This document shows, one piece after another, positions 1-5,873 of a DNA stretch of 5,974 nucleotides. The stretch lies in NCBI GenBank assembly GCA_030590525.1, contig JAUUYI010000148.1:1-5974 (forward strand), given 5' to 3'. The notes beneath the pieces were generated by a model. It worked only from the letters and a program-made list of their open reading frames with translations. It was not told the DNA's origin and did no database searches. The first letter of the stretch is position 1; the number at the start of each line of letters is the position of its first letter. This DNA comes from Sedimenticola sp. Its GTDB lineage: Bacteria; Pseudomonadota; Gammaproteobacteria; Chromatiales; Chromatiaceae. A program made the translations under genes and the position numbers.

Positions 1-1
1 G

Positions 2-424
2 GGTCAGATTATTTCACAGGTGCGGATGAAACAGGGTTATGTGTCCGGCGGCGAAAATGCAACGGTGCGGATTCGCGTGGCTGGGGAGCAGGCCTGGCTC
101 ACCATCAAGAGTACCACTCAGGGCATCCGCCGGCTGGAATTCGAATATACCATTCCGACAACGGATGCGGAGCAGATGTTGATGGCGTTGGCGAAGCAGC
201 CCTTCATCGACAAGACCCGCTATAAGATCAGGCAGGGGAGTCATGTCTGGGAACTGGATGTGTTCGAGGGTGAGAACCAGGGACTGGTGATGGCCGAACT
301 GGAACTGGAATCAGAAGATGAGCGATTCGAGACTCCCCCGTGGGCCGGTGAAGAGGTCTCGGGGGATCCCCGCTATTACAATTCCAGCCTGGCGAAGCGA
401 CCCTATAGCAGCTGGGCTGGATGA
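2..424 (+). CDS. CYTH-domain protein, probable inorganic tripolyphosphatase (5' end missing)
   Basis: The reading frame is open from base 2 and ends at TGA 422-424. A GTG at 20 is in frame, but it is probably internal: the family begins with an ExExK metal/phosphate motif plus about 30 residues that would lie before the window. Visible CYTH signatures in order are the R-x-R strand (VRIRVAG), the LTIK lysine, the acidic strand LEFEYTIP, the K-x-R-Y strand (KTRYKI), and the acidic strands WELDVFEGENQG and AELELESEDE. The tail GDPRYYNSSLA...WAG is typical of short stand-alone bacterial CYTH proteins. Family members form an eight-stranded tunnel that binds triphosphate with divalent metal; short bacterial ones such as the Nitrosomonas europaea enzyme hydrolyse tripolyphosphate. 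Adenylate cyclase or thiamine triphosphatase activity cannot be excluded. No CHAD domain follows. It is 45 bases from the next gene, so co-transcription is possible but unproven. Confidence 0.9.
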   Translation, partial: GQIISQVRMKQGYVSGGENATVRIRVAGEQAWLTIKSTTQGIRRLEFEYTIPTTDAEQMLMALAKQPFIDKTRYKIRQGSHVWELDVFEGENQGLVMAELELESEDERFETPPWAGEEVSGDPRYYNSSLAKRPYSSWAG

Positions 425-469
425 CTCATCCTGTTCCCTGGAGCCGGCTCAAACGGGTAGGATAATGCG

Positions 470-2044
470 ATGAGTTTTCCAAGCGCATCCTGCGCCCGAT
501 TCGTTGCACAATGGCGCACCGCACGCCAATGGGGCGGATTAGTGCTGCTGTTGATGTTTACCGCCTGTTCCTCCCCGCCTCCGGTCGATACGATTCGCAT
601 GGGGTTGGCCAGTGCCCCTTCCAGTCTGGATCCCAGGGTTGCGACGGATGCCGCTTCAGAACGAATCAACCGGCTGCTCTACGATCGGCTGGTGGAACTG
701 GATGATGCCGGGATGCCAGTACCCGGTATCGCCCGTTGGGAGAGGTTGGGGCCTGACCATTATCGCTTTTTCCTGGCGCCTCGGCGGCGTAGTTTTCACG
801 ATGGCTCCAGATTGGAGTCGGGGGACGTGAAGGCCACCATCGAGTTTGTCCTCGAACCGGGCAATGGTTCACCGTTTCGGACTGCTCTCTCCCTCATCGA
901 GCGCATCGAAACCCCCTCCAGCGAGCAGGTCGATTTTTTTCTACGGCGGCCGGATCCCCTGTTTCCCGCTTACCTGGGTGTGGGTATTGTCCCAGCGGAG
1001 GCCGCGGCCCGTTCCCATCCGTTCAACAGCCGCCCCCTGGGCAGTGGTCCGTTTCGTTTCGTTGACTGGCCCACCGAAGGCCGACTCATTCTGCAGCGCC
1101 TGCGTGACGGGCAACACTTCAGCTTTGTACTGGTAAAGGATCCCAGCGTGCGGATCATGAAGCTGCTGAGGGGTGAGATCGACATGCTGCAGAATGACCT
1201 TCCACCGGAGCTGGCTGCCTTTCTCGGTCGGCAGCAGGGTGTGGTGGTGGCTCGTGCGCCGGGTACCAATTTCAGCTATATCGGCTTCAACCTGATGAAC
1301 CCGGATACCGCCCGCCTGCAGGTGCGGCGTGCCGTCGCCCATGCGATCGATCGAGATGCGATCATCGAATACCTGATGCAGGGGGGTGCCCGTCCGGCCC
1401 AGGCGCTGCTGCCCCCGGAACACTGGGCCGGTGGCAAAGGACTCGAGCCGTTGGAGTACGACCCGCCAAAGGCACGGGAGCTGCTGCGGGAGGCGGGTTA
1501 TGGGCCCGGTCACCCGCTGGAACTGGAATACAAGACCTCCAGCGATCCTTTCCGTATCCGTATCGCCACCATTATTCAGAGTCAACTGGCCCGGGTCGGG
1601 GTCAGTGTAAAGGTGAGGAGTTATGACTGGGGCACCTTTTTCGGTGATATCAAGGCCGGGCGGTTTCAGCTCTACAGCCTGACCTGGGTCGGTATCCGCA
1701 CACCGGACCTGTTTCGGTATATATTCCACAGCAGCTCCCTTCCCCCCGGCGGTGCCAACCGGGGACGCTACCGCAGTGCCGATGCTGACAGGTTGATCGA
1801 GGCGGCAGAGGCGGTGGATGATCTCTCCCGGCAGGCACCGATCTATCAGAGACTGCAGGCGCTCGTGCTGGTCGATCTTCCCTATCTGCCGCTCTGGTAT
1901 GAAGACCAGATCTTCGTGCACCGCAGCGATATCACCGGTTATGATATCGCCGCTGACGGGAATTATGACGGTCTGCTCAAGGTTAAGCGTAGCGTTGAGC
2001 GGGCACCGCCTGCGAGCGACTCTCAGAGAGATAACGATGGGTAA
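470..2044 (+). CDS. ABC transporter solute-binding protein, family 5 (peptide/nickel type), probable lipoprotein
   Basis: This 524-residue protein matches the extracellular solute-binding family 5 (DppA/OppA/NikA type). It starts with a long signal region: arginines before a hydrophobic stretch at about 22-31, then Cys33 in FTAC-SS. That is a slightly atypical lipobox, with Phe at -3. Residues +2/+3 are Ser, not Asp, so nothing retains it at the inner membrane. Family hallmarks are the early NRLLYDRLVE and FHDGSRLESGDVK segments (about 65-125), IGFNL followed by VRRAVAHAIDRDAI (about 270-300), YDPPKARELLREAGY (about 329-343), and the late LPLWYEDQ segment. The start at ATG 470 has a weak AGGAT sequence 6 bases before it and leaves a full signal peptide. 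The gene overlaps the first permease gene by 8 bp, so it is the capture component of that importer. The substrate (di- or oligopeptide, nickel, other) cannot be read from sequence. Confidence 0.93.
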   Translation: MSFPSASCARFVAQWRTARQWGGLVLLLMFTACSSPPPVDTIRMGLASAPSSLDPRVATDAASERINRLLYDRLVELDDAGMPVPGIARWERLGPDHYRFFLAPRRRSFHDGSRLESGDVKATIEFVLEPGNGSPFRTALSLIERIETPSSEQVDFFLRRPDPLFPAYLGVGIVPAEAAARSHPFNSRPLGSGPFRFVDWPTEGRLILQRLRDGQHFSFVLVKDPSVRIMKLLRGEIDMLQNDLPPELAAFLGRQQGVVVARAPGTNFSYIGFNLMNPDTARLQVRRAVAHAIDRDAIIEYLMQGGARPAQALLPPEHWAGGKGLEPLEYDPPKARELLREAGYGPGHPLELEYKTSSDPFRIRIATIIQSQLARVGVSVKVRSYDWGTFFGDIKAGRFQLYSLTWVGIRTPDLFRYIFHSSSLPPGGANRGRYRSADADRLIEAAEAVDDLSRQAPIYQRLQALVLVDLPYLPLWYEDQIFVHRSDITGYDIAADGNYDGLLKVKRSVERAPPASDSQRDNDG

Positions 2045-2966
2045 TTATCTGCTCTCCCGCCTTCTGGGTGCGCTGCTGGTGGTACTGGGGGTGGTGTGTC
2101 TGGTATTCCTGCTGATTCACCTGGTCCCCGGTGACCCGGTGGAGGTGATGCTGGGGGAGTCCGCCCAGGCAGCGGATCGTGAGGCCCTGAGGGTGGCGCT
2201 GGGGCTGGATCAGCCGATCCTGCTTCAATTGGTTCATTACTTCGAGGGACTGCTGCAAGGCGACCTGGGCACCTCTCTTCACTCCCGCCGACCGATAGCC
2301 ACTATCCTGGTCGAACGCTTTCCCGCCACCCTGGAGCTGGCTGGCATGGCACTGTTGTTTGCCATCGTCATTGCGCTTCCCATGGGGGTAATGGCTGCAA
2401 CCCACAGGGGCAAGGCCATGGATTACGGGGCGATGAGCTTTTCCCTGCTGGGTATATCTATCCCCAATTTCTGGATGGGACCGATGTTGATCCTGGTGTT
2501 CTCCCTCTGGCTTGGCTGGACCCCGGTAAGTGGCCGCGAAGGCTGGGCCAGCTTTATCCTGCCCTCGATTACGCTGGGAACCGCTCTCGCCGCCGTGCTG
2601 GCACGCATGGTGCGAAGCAGTCTGCTCGAAGTGCTGGGAGAGGACTTCGTGCGTACCGCCCGGGCGAAAGGGTTGCCCGAGTGGCAGGTGATCTGGCGTC
2701 ACGCGCTGGGTAATGCATGGCTTCCGGTCATTACCCTGCTGGGGTTGCAGTTGGGGGCACTGCTGGGCGGTGCGGTGATCACCGAGACCATCTTCTCGTG
2801 GCCTGGAATCGGTTCCCTGATGATCGAGTCGATTCAGAAGCGCGACTACCCGGTGGTGCAGGGGTGTGTACTACTGATCAGTGTCAGCTATGTGCTGGTC
2901 AATACCCTGACTGATCTGTTCTATGCCTGGATTGATCCCCGCATACGCATGGGAAAAGAAAGGTGA
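2037..2966 (+). CDS. ABC transporter permease, DppB/OppB type
   Basis: A 309-residue inner-membrane permease of the BPD transport family. The frame is open further upstream, but ATG 2037 is the right start: it gives the standard DppB N-terminus (MGNYLLSRLLGALLVV, first membrane helix), has a GAGAG ribosome site six bases upstream, and overlaps the preceding stop by 8 bp as in coupled operons. The family landmark HLVPGDPV follows the first helix, then LGLDQP and GDLGTS in the periplasmic segment. The EAA cytoplasmic loop that docks the ATPase is at about 204-228 (RTARAKGLPEW...LGNAWLP), and the tail YAWIDPRIR is typical. Length and helix pattern are normal and there is no sign of damage. It should pair with the following permease as a heterodimeric channel. 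Peptide transport is the commonest role of the family but is not proven here. Confidence 0.95.
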   Translation: MGNYLLSRLLGALLVVLGVVCLVFLLIHLVPGDPVEVMLGESAQAADREALRVALGLDQPILLQLVHYFEGLLQGDLGTSLHSRRPIATILVERFPATLELAGMALLFAIVIALPMGVMAATHRGKAMDYGAMSFSLLGISIPNFWMGPMLILVFSLWLGWTPVSGREGWASFILPSITLGTALAAVLARMVRSSLLEVLGEDFVRTARAKGLPEWQVIWRHALGNAWLPVITLLGLQLGALLGGAVITETIFSWPGIGSLMIESIQKRDYPVVQGCVLLISVSYVLVNTLTDLFYAWIDPRIRMGKER

Positions 2967-3802
2967 CGCGCTTTGGCCGTATGCTGTCGCTGCTGGTGCT
3001 TTTTCTGTGGGGGCTCGCTGCCCTGCTGGCACCTGCCCTGCCGCTGCATCCGGAGCAGATCGATCTGCAGCAGATACTCACTGGACCGAATGAGGCCGCA
3101 TGGCTGGGCAGTGACGACCTGGGCCGATCTATCTTCGATCGCCTGGTCATGGGTGCACGCACCTCCTTTTCTGTTGCTATCGGCGTGGTGGTCATCTCGG
3201 CGATCATCGGCACCCTGCTGGGGGCCTTTGCCGGTTACACAGGTGGCATGGCGGATCAGGTATTGATACGGGTAATCGACATATTCCTCGCCTTTCCAGG
3301 GATTCTGCTTGCCATCGCCCTGGCTGGCGTGATGGGGCCAGGAATGGACAACGTCATTATCGCCCTCTCCGTCGTTGGCTGGGTGGGTTACGCCCGGCTC
3401 GCCCGGGCGCAGGTGCTGTCACTCAAGCAGCGGGATCACGTGGCGGCGGCCATTGCCCTGGGAACAGGTCGGGTCACCATTGTGCTGCGCCACCTGCTGC
3501 CCCTGATCGCCTCGCCCCTGATTGTCGAGGCAACCTTCGGTATCGCCTCCATGGTGATCGCCGAGGCGGGATTGTCATTTCTCGGTCTGGGTGTGCAGCC
3601 CCCGGAAGCCTCCTGGGGCAGCATGATCCGTGACGGGGCCCGCTATATGCTGATTGCCCCTCACATGGTGCTGGCGCCCGGTATCGCGGTGATGATGGTG
3701 GTGCTGGCGGTCAATCTGCTGGGGGACCGTCTGCGGGACTATATGGATGTGCGTATCCTCAGGCCAGGCCACGCACCGGTCAGCCCTTCCCGTGGCCCTT
3801 AG
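2963..3802 (+). CDS. ABC transporter permease, DppC/OppC type
   Basis: A 279-residue inner-membrane permease and partner of the preceding DppB-type protein. The GTG start at 2963 overlaps the upstream TGA by 4 bases (GTGA), a standard translational coupling arrangement, with a purine-rich GAAAAGAAAG before it. An ATG at 2981, six codons in, is an alternative start. Landmarks are the first helix at about 7-25, WLGSDDLGRSIFDRLVMGARTS (about 47-68, the family LGTDxxGRD region), and the EAA-type loop AAAIALGTG...RHLLP (about 159-180). Then come the conserved LSFLGLGVQPPEASWGSMI segment (about 205-224) and NLLGDRLRD near the C-terminus. The frame is intact. No ATP-binding subunit gene follows: after the stop come 11 bases and then a MITE, then a gene on the other strand. 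The complex must therefore use ATPases encoded elsewhere. Confidence 0.95.
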   Translation: MTRFGRMLSLLVLFLWGLAALLAPALPLHPEQIDLQQILTGPNEAAWLGSDDLGRSIFDRLVMGARTSFSVAIGVVVISAIIGTLLGAFAGYTGGMADQVLIRVIDIFLAFPGILLAIALAGVMGPGMDNVIIALSVVGWVGYARLARAQVLSLKQRDHVAAAIALGTGRVTIVLRHLLPLIASPLIVEATFGIASMVIAEAGLSFLGLGVQPPEASWGSMIRDGARYMLIAPHMVLAPGIAVMMVVLAVNLLGDRLRDYMDVRILRPGHAPVSPSRGP

Positions 3803-3805
3803 TGC

Positions 3806-3813
3806 CAAACTCC
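3806..3813. repeat. Target-site duplication, left copy (8 bp)
   Basis: CAAACTCC directly abuts the left terminal inverted repeat of the MITE. The identical 8-mer abuts the right end. Joining the flanks restores a continuous site (TGCCAAACTCCAAAGC), as expected if the element inserted and duplicated 8 bp. The match can be read as 9 bp if the last C of the element is counted. Confidence 0.85.
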
Positions 3814-3969
3814 GTAACTTCTCAATAAGGCCAGGCAAAAGCCTTATATTAAGTAGGGTGGATCAAGCGGAGCGGATCCACCAGGCTGCGGAGCGTTGGT
3901 GGATCCGTCGTTGCGCTCCTTGATCCACCCTACCCGTGTCCCGTGTGCCTCGGGTTATTGAGAAGTTAC
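3814..3969. mobile_element. MITE, 156 bp, 15-bp perfect terminal inverted repeats, 8-bp target duplication
   Basis: The ends are GTAACTTCTCAATAA (3814-3828) and its exact reverse complement (3955-3969). Both ends are directly flanked by CAAACTCC, the footprint of a transposition event. The interior has no coding potential, so this is a non-autonomous miniature element. It contains a large internal hairpin (separate entry), a small stem TAAGGC/GCCTTA at 3826-3846, and a tandem pair of CCCGTGT at 3933-3946. IS66-family elements are known for ends beginning GTAA and for 8-bp duplications; on that basis I infer that an IS66-like transposase may mobilise it, but no transposase is present here. The perfect repeats and duplication suggest a fairly recent insertion. 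It sits between two convergent genes, 11 bases after the dppC-type stop, and its hairpins could end or stabilise transcripts from either side. Confidence 0.85.
3853..3933. repeat. Nested long inverted repeat inside the MITE (REP-like GTAGGGTGGATC hairpin)
   Basis: The outer arms GTAGGGTGGATCAAG (3853-3867) and its exact complement (3919-3933) pair over 15 bp. The inner arms GGATCCACCA (3874-3883) and TGGTGGATCC (3897-3906) pair over 10 bp. Each half can also fold alone through GGTGGATC/GATCCACC (3857-3864 with 3875-3882, and 3898-3905 with 3922-3929). The structure can therefore switch between one long hairpin and two short ones. From memory, motifs of the form GTAGGGTGGAT...ATCCACC recur between genes in several gammaproteobacteria and beta-proteobacteria, so this core may be a repeat in its own right, nested in or captured by the MITE. 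Confidence 0.8.
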
Positions 3970-3977
3970 CAAACTCC
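3970..3977. repeat. Target-site duplication, right copy (8 bp)
   Basis: CAAACTCC directly follows the right terminal inverted repeat and is identical to the left copy at 3806-3813. The remaining 37 bases to the convergent gene (3978-4014) are AT-rich and show no terminator or other feature I can name. Confidence 0.85.
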
Positions 3978-4014
3978 AAAGCATGCTGAATAGTGTAAAA
4001 ATTGAAAGATAACC

Positions 4015-4413
4015 CTATTGAACGAAAAAGCTGGTAAAGAAAAGATCATCCACCTCTTTTTCCCCGGTCAGCCCCTGCATGACCCCCTGCACCGCTGCCA
4101 GGGCGATCTTGCGCAGTTTCTCTTTACCCTGTTGCCCTTTCAGCTCTTCGCTCTGCTGATCACTTAACAGCAGCAGCAACTCGTGCCGGATGGCCGGATC
4201 ATGGAGTTTCAAATCCTCAATGGCCTCCTGGTTCCGGGTCATCAGCTGAATATCGCAGCGTATGTACTTGTCCCGCCCCTGCACGTTGCTGACCAGGGAA
4301 GGGGAGAGCTTATAGTAGAGGGTCTGACTGGGTGTCGGTTCATCATCCGCAGCCACGAGCGCAGCGGGGGAGAGCAGAAAACAGGCAAGCAGCAGGATAG
4401 TCTCGGTCCGCAT
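4015..4413 (-). CDS. FliL-family protein, stand-alone flagellar-associated paralogue
   Basis: A 132-residue protein. It begins with an export signal (hydrophobic about 6-20, likely cleavage after VAA at 20-22), though an uncleaved membrane anchor is possible. The FliL domain follows: YYKLSPSLVSNVQG...YIRCDIQLMTR (about 33-60), then a helical stretch DPAIRHELLLLLSDQQSEEL, then GKEKLRKIALAAVQGVM, and the hallmark end VDDLFFTSFFVQ at the C-terminus. FliL is a periplasm-facing, stomatin-like protein at the flagellar basal body that supports stator function. At 132 residues it is shorter than canonical FliL (typically about 140-180) and lacks a long linker. ATG 4413 has GGAA seven bases upstream and a sigma-28-like promoter farther up. 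It is not next to other flagellar genes, so it is probably an extra FliL paralogue; the exact role is unknown. Cys11 does not make a plausible lipobox because the preceding region is too short. Confidence 0.87.
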   Translation of the reverse strand: MRTETILLLACFLLSPAALVAADDEPTPSQTLYYKLSPSLVSNVQGRDKYIRCDIQLMTRNQEAIEDLKLHDPAIRHELLLLLSDQQSEELKGQQGKEKLRKIALAAVQGVMQGLTGEKEVDDLFFTSFFVQ

Positions 4414-4443
4414 CTATCGGTTCCAGTTATGTGATAAATTCTT

Positions 4444-4468
4444 GGAGGCTGTCGGATTTGCAGCCTCC
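4444..4468 (-). promoter_or_regulatory. Stem-loop in the predicted leader of the FliL-like gene
   Basis: GGAGGCTG (4444-4451) and CAGCCTCC (4461-4468) form a perfect 8-bp, GC-rich stem with a 9-base loop. If the sigma-28 promoter is used, this hairpin lies near the 5' end of the FliL-like mRNA, about 20 bases before its ribosome site. There is no T-run after it on either strand, so it is not a convincing intrinsic terminator; a role in mRNA stability or translation is inference. The loop-side arm on the minus transcript also contains GGAGG, which could mimic or sequester a ribosome site. Confidence 0.5.
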
Positions 4469-4478
4469 CAGGCATGAC

Positions 4479-4501
4479 TTTTATCGGGCAGAGCGATAAA
4501 A
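4479..4501. promoter_or_regulatory. Dyad TTTTATCG-N7-CGATAAAA over the FliL-like promoter
   Basis: A perfect 8-bp inverted repeat with a 7-base spacer (GGGCAGA). One half overlaps the sigma-28-type -10 box on the minus strand; the other half gives a -10-like CGATAA on the plus strand, but without a matching -35. It could be an operator for a dimeric regulator, or simply two facing -10-like boxes. I cannot name a regulator. Confidence 0.35.
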
Positions 4502-4507
4502 ACTGAA
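4481..4507 (-). promoter_or_regulatory. Sigma-28 (FliA) type promoter for the FliL-like gene
   Basis: On the minus strand the sequence reads TTCAGTTT-N11-CCCGATAA. The enterobacterial FliA consensus is TAAAGTTT-N11-GCCGATAA, so this matches 6 of 8 and 7 of 8 positions with exactly the expected 11-base spacing. The -35 box is at 4500-4507 and the -10 box at 4481-4488. Transcription would start near 4473-4476, giving a leader of about 60 bases before the ATG at 4413. The match was noticed independently of the gene call, and a flagellar promoter in front of a FliL-family gene makes both assignments more likely. It is still a prediction from sequence. Confidence 0.7.
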
Positions 4508-4554
4508 GGAGGGATTGTTCGGATGGTTATCGACAGAGTGCTGAGAGGTACGCC

Positions 4555-5601
4555 ATGAGCCATGGGCCATTGATGCTGGATCTGGTCGCTGCCAGCGTAT
4601 CCGCCGATGAGAGAGATCTGCTCAGTCACCCGGCGGTAGGTGGGGTCATCCTGTTCAGTCGTAACTATGAATCACCGGCCCAGCTGACAGCCCTGGTCAC
4701 GGAGATCCACGCCCTGCGGGAACCCTCACTGCTGGTGGCCGTAGATCAGGAGGGGGGGCGGGTTCAACGATTTCGGGAAGGCTTTACCCGCCTGCCCCCC
4801 CCCGCCTGGTTCGGTAAACTCTATAACCGCAATCCGAAGCGGAGTCTGCAGATAACCAGGGCCATCGCCTGGCTGATGGCCACGGAACTGCGGGCAAGCG
4901 GGGTCGATTTCAGTTTTGCGCCGGTGCTGGATCTGGATACCGGAGTCAGCAGTGTCATCGGTGATCGGGCGCTCCATGCCCAGCCGGTAGTCGTGGCAGA
5001 ACTGGCCCATGCCTGGCTGATGGGGGTGCACTCAGCTGGAATGGCGGCTGTGGGCAAACACTTTCCAGGTCACGGCGGAGTGCTGGAGGACTCACACCTG
5101 GCGCTGCCGGTGGACACTCGGCGACCTGAAGACGTGATGATGGAGGATCTGCTGCCGTTTCAACGGCTCATCGACTACGGTATCGAAGCGATCATGCCAG
5201 CCCATGTCATTTATGAGCAGGCATCTCCCATGCTGGCCGGGTTTTCCAGCTTCTGGCTGGGGGAGGTGCTCAGAGGGAAACTGGGGTTTCAGGGGGTCGT
5301 GTTCAGTGATGACCTGACGATGGCAGCGGCCGGTGTGGCAGGTGATTTCGGGGAGCGGGCGCGCAAGGCGCTGGTAGCGGGTTGCGACATGGTGCTGGTC
5401 TGTAATGACCGGGAGGGGGCGATCCAGGCGCTGGGCGAGCTGAAGCAGTATACCGACCCCGCTGCTCAGATGCGGTTGATAAGAATGCATGGAAGAAGGG
5501 CTGTCAGCAGGGCTGAGATGCATCTCGATCCCAGATGGAAGGAGGCGGTAGAAATGGCGGCCGGTTACGAATCCAGTCCGCTGCTGGACCTCGATCTTTA
5601 G
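4555..5601 (+). CDS. nagZ: Beta-N-acetylhexosaminidase NagZ (GH3), peptidoglycan recycling
   Basis: NagZ is a cytoplasmic glycoside hydrolase family 3 enzyme that removes N-acetylglucosamine from GlcNAc-anhydromuropeptides taken up from the cell wall. In many gammaproteobacteria its anhydroMurNAc-peptide products also signal beta-lactamase induction through AmpR. The 348 residues are the single-domain length usual for gammaproteobacterial NagZ. Visible signatures are GGVILFSRN (29-37), the substrate-loop VDQEGGRVQRF (63-73), FAPVLDLD (121-128), and KHFPGHGGVLEDSH (168-181). The last contains the Asp179/His181 pair that acts as general acid/base. FSDDLTM (250-256) follows, with Asp252 as the expected nucleophile. 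No signal peptide is present. ATG 4555 is preceded by GAGAGG (4543-4548) at six bases, an ideal ribosome site. The gene diverges from the FliL-like gene; no clear promoter was recognised for it. Confidence 0.96.
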   Translation: MSHGPLMLDLVAASVSADERDLLSHPAVGGVILFSRNYESPAQLTALVTEIHALREPSLLVAVDQEGGRVQRFREGFTRLPPPAWFGKLYNRNPKRSLQITRAIAWLMATELRASGVDFSFAPVLDLDTGVSSVIGDRALHAQPVVVAELAHAWLMGVHSAGMAAVGKHFPGHGGVLEDSHLALPVDTRRPEDVMMEDLLPFQRLIDYGIEAIMPAHVIYEQASPMLAGFSSFWLGEVLRGKLGFQGVVFSDDLTMAAAGVAGDFGERARKALVAGCDMVLVCNDREGAIQALGELKQYTDPAAQMRLIRMHGRRAVSRAEMHLDPRWKEAVEMAAGYESSPLLDLDL

Positions 5602-5873
5602 GAGCCTGTCCAAGAATTCCACATGGAAAGATGTTGCATTTAGAGATGGGATATGAGACATATAGATCCACCGCAGGAAACGGAAAAAATAGAAGAAAAA
5701 CAGTAAATTAGTAAACGCTTATTGGGCATAAGGGTTTTCCCGGGGCGGTGTCAGTGAGGTATCCATGCGCAGGTCGGCCACTGCCTCTTCGTACAAGGGG
5801 GCGGGATTGATTAGTCCGCTGCAATGGGAAGGAATGATCTGTTTAGTTAAAGTTGTACTGGAGGACGAGAAGT
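5602..5873. other. Intergenic region, partly A-rich, no confident gene
   Basis: After the nagZ stop there is no hairpin followed by a T-run, so no intrinsic terminator is evident; a short dyad TTCCA-CA-TGGAA lies at 5617-5628. Bases 5680-5716 are strongly A-rich on the + strand. From about 5719 the composition becomes GC-richer and coding-like on the minus strand (separate entry). Just before the last gene a strong ribosome site GGAGGA (5860-5865) is present. I could not identify a convincing promoter for the downstream gene. Confidence 0.5.

Noticed and set aside
441..450. GAGCCGGCTC palindrome before the binding-protein gene, as a terminator or operator
   Set aside because: It is a 10-bp palindrome with no loop and no following T-run; a single short GC palindrome is expected by chance in this composition.
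941..1921. Long minus-strand open frame of 326 codons within the binding-protein gene
   Set aside because: It lies wholly inside a gene with clear family signatures; the product has no recognisable motifs and an odd composition. It is a GC-driven shadow frame.
1818..2036. Upstream extension of the DppB-type permease
   Set aside because: The frame is open, but the extra 73 codons are rich in Arg/Ser/Cys and unlike any permease, and overlap the preceding gene. ATG 2037 has the ribosome site and the family N-terminus.
4371..4413. Lipoprotein signal in the FliL-like protein (LLAC at residues 8-11)
   Set aside because: Only ten residues precede the cysteine and there is no proper positively charged and hydrophobic stretch before it; a standard signal peptide or anchor fits better.
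5624..5638. Sigma-54-like promoter (TGG ... TTGCA) after nagZ
   Set aside because: GG at 5625-5626 and GC at 5636-5637 are separated by 9 bases rather than the required 10, and the CAC part of the -24 box is absent. Sigma-54 promoters do not tolerate spacing changes well.
5628..5650. NsrR-like site (AAGATG...CATTT) that would fit a nitric-oxide-responsive hemerythrin
   Set aside because: The half-sites do not align with the known consensus spacing, the site is over 220 bases from the gene, and the hemerythrin call itself is tentative.
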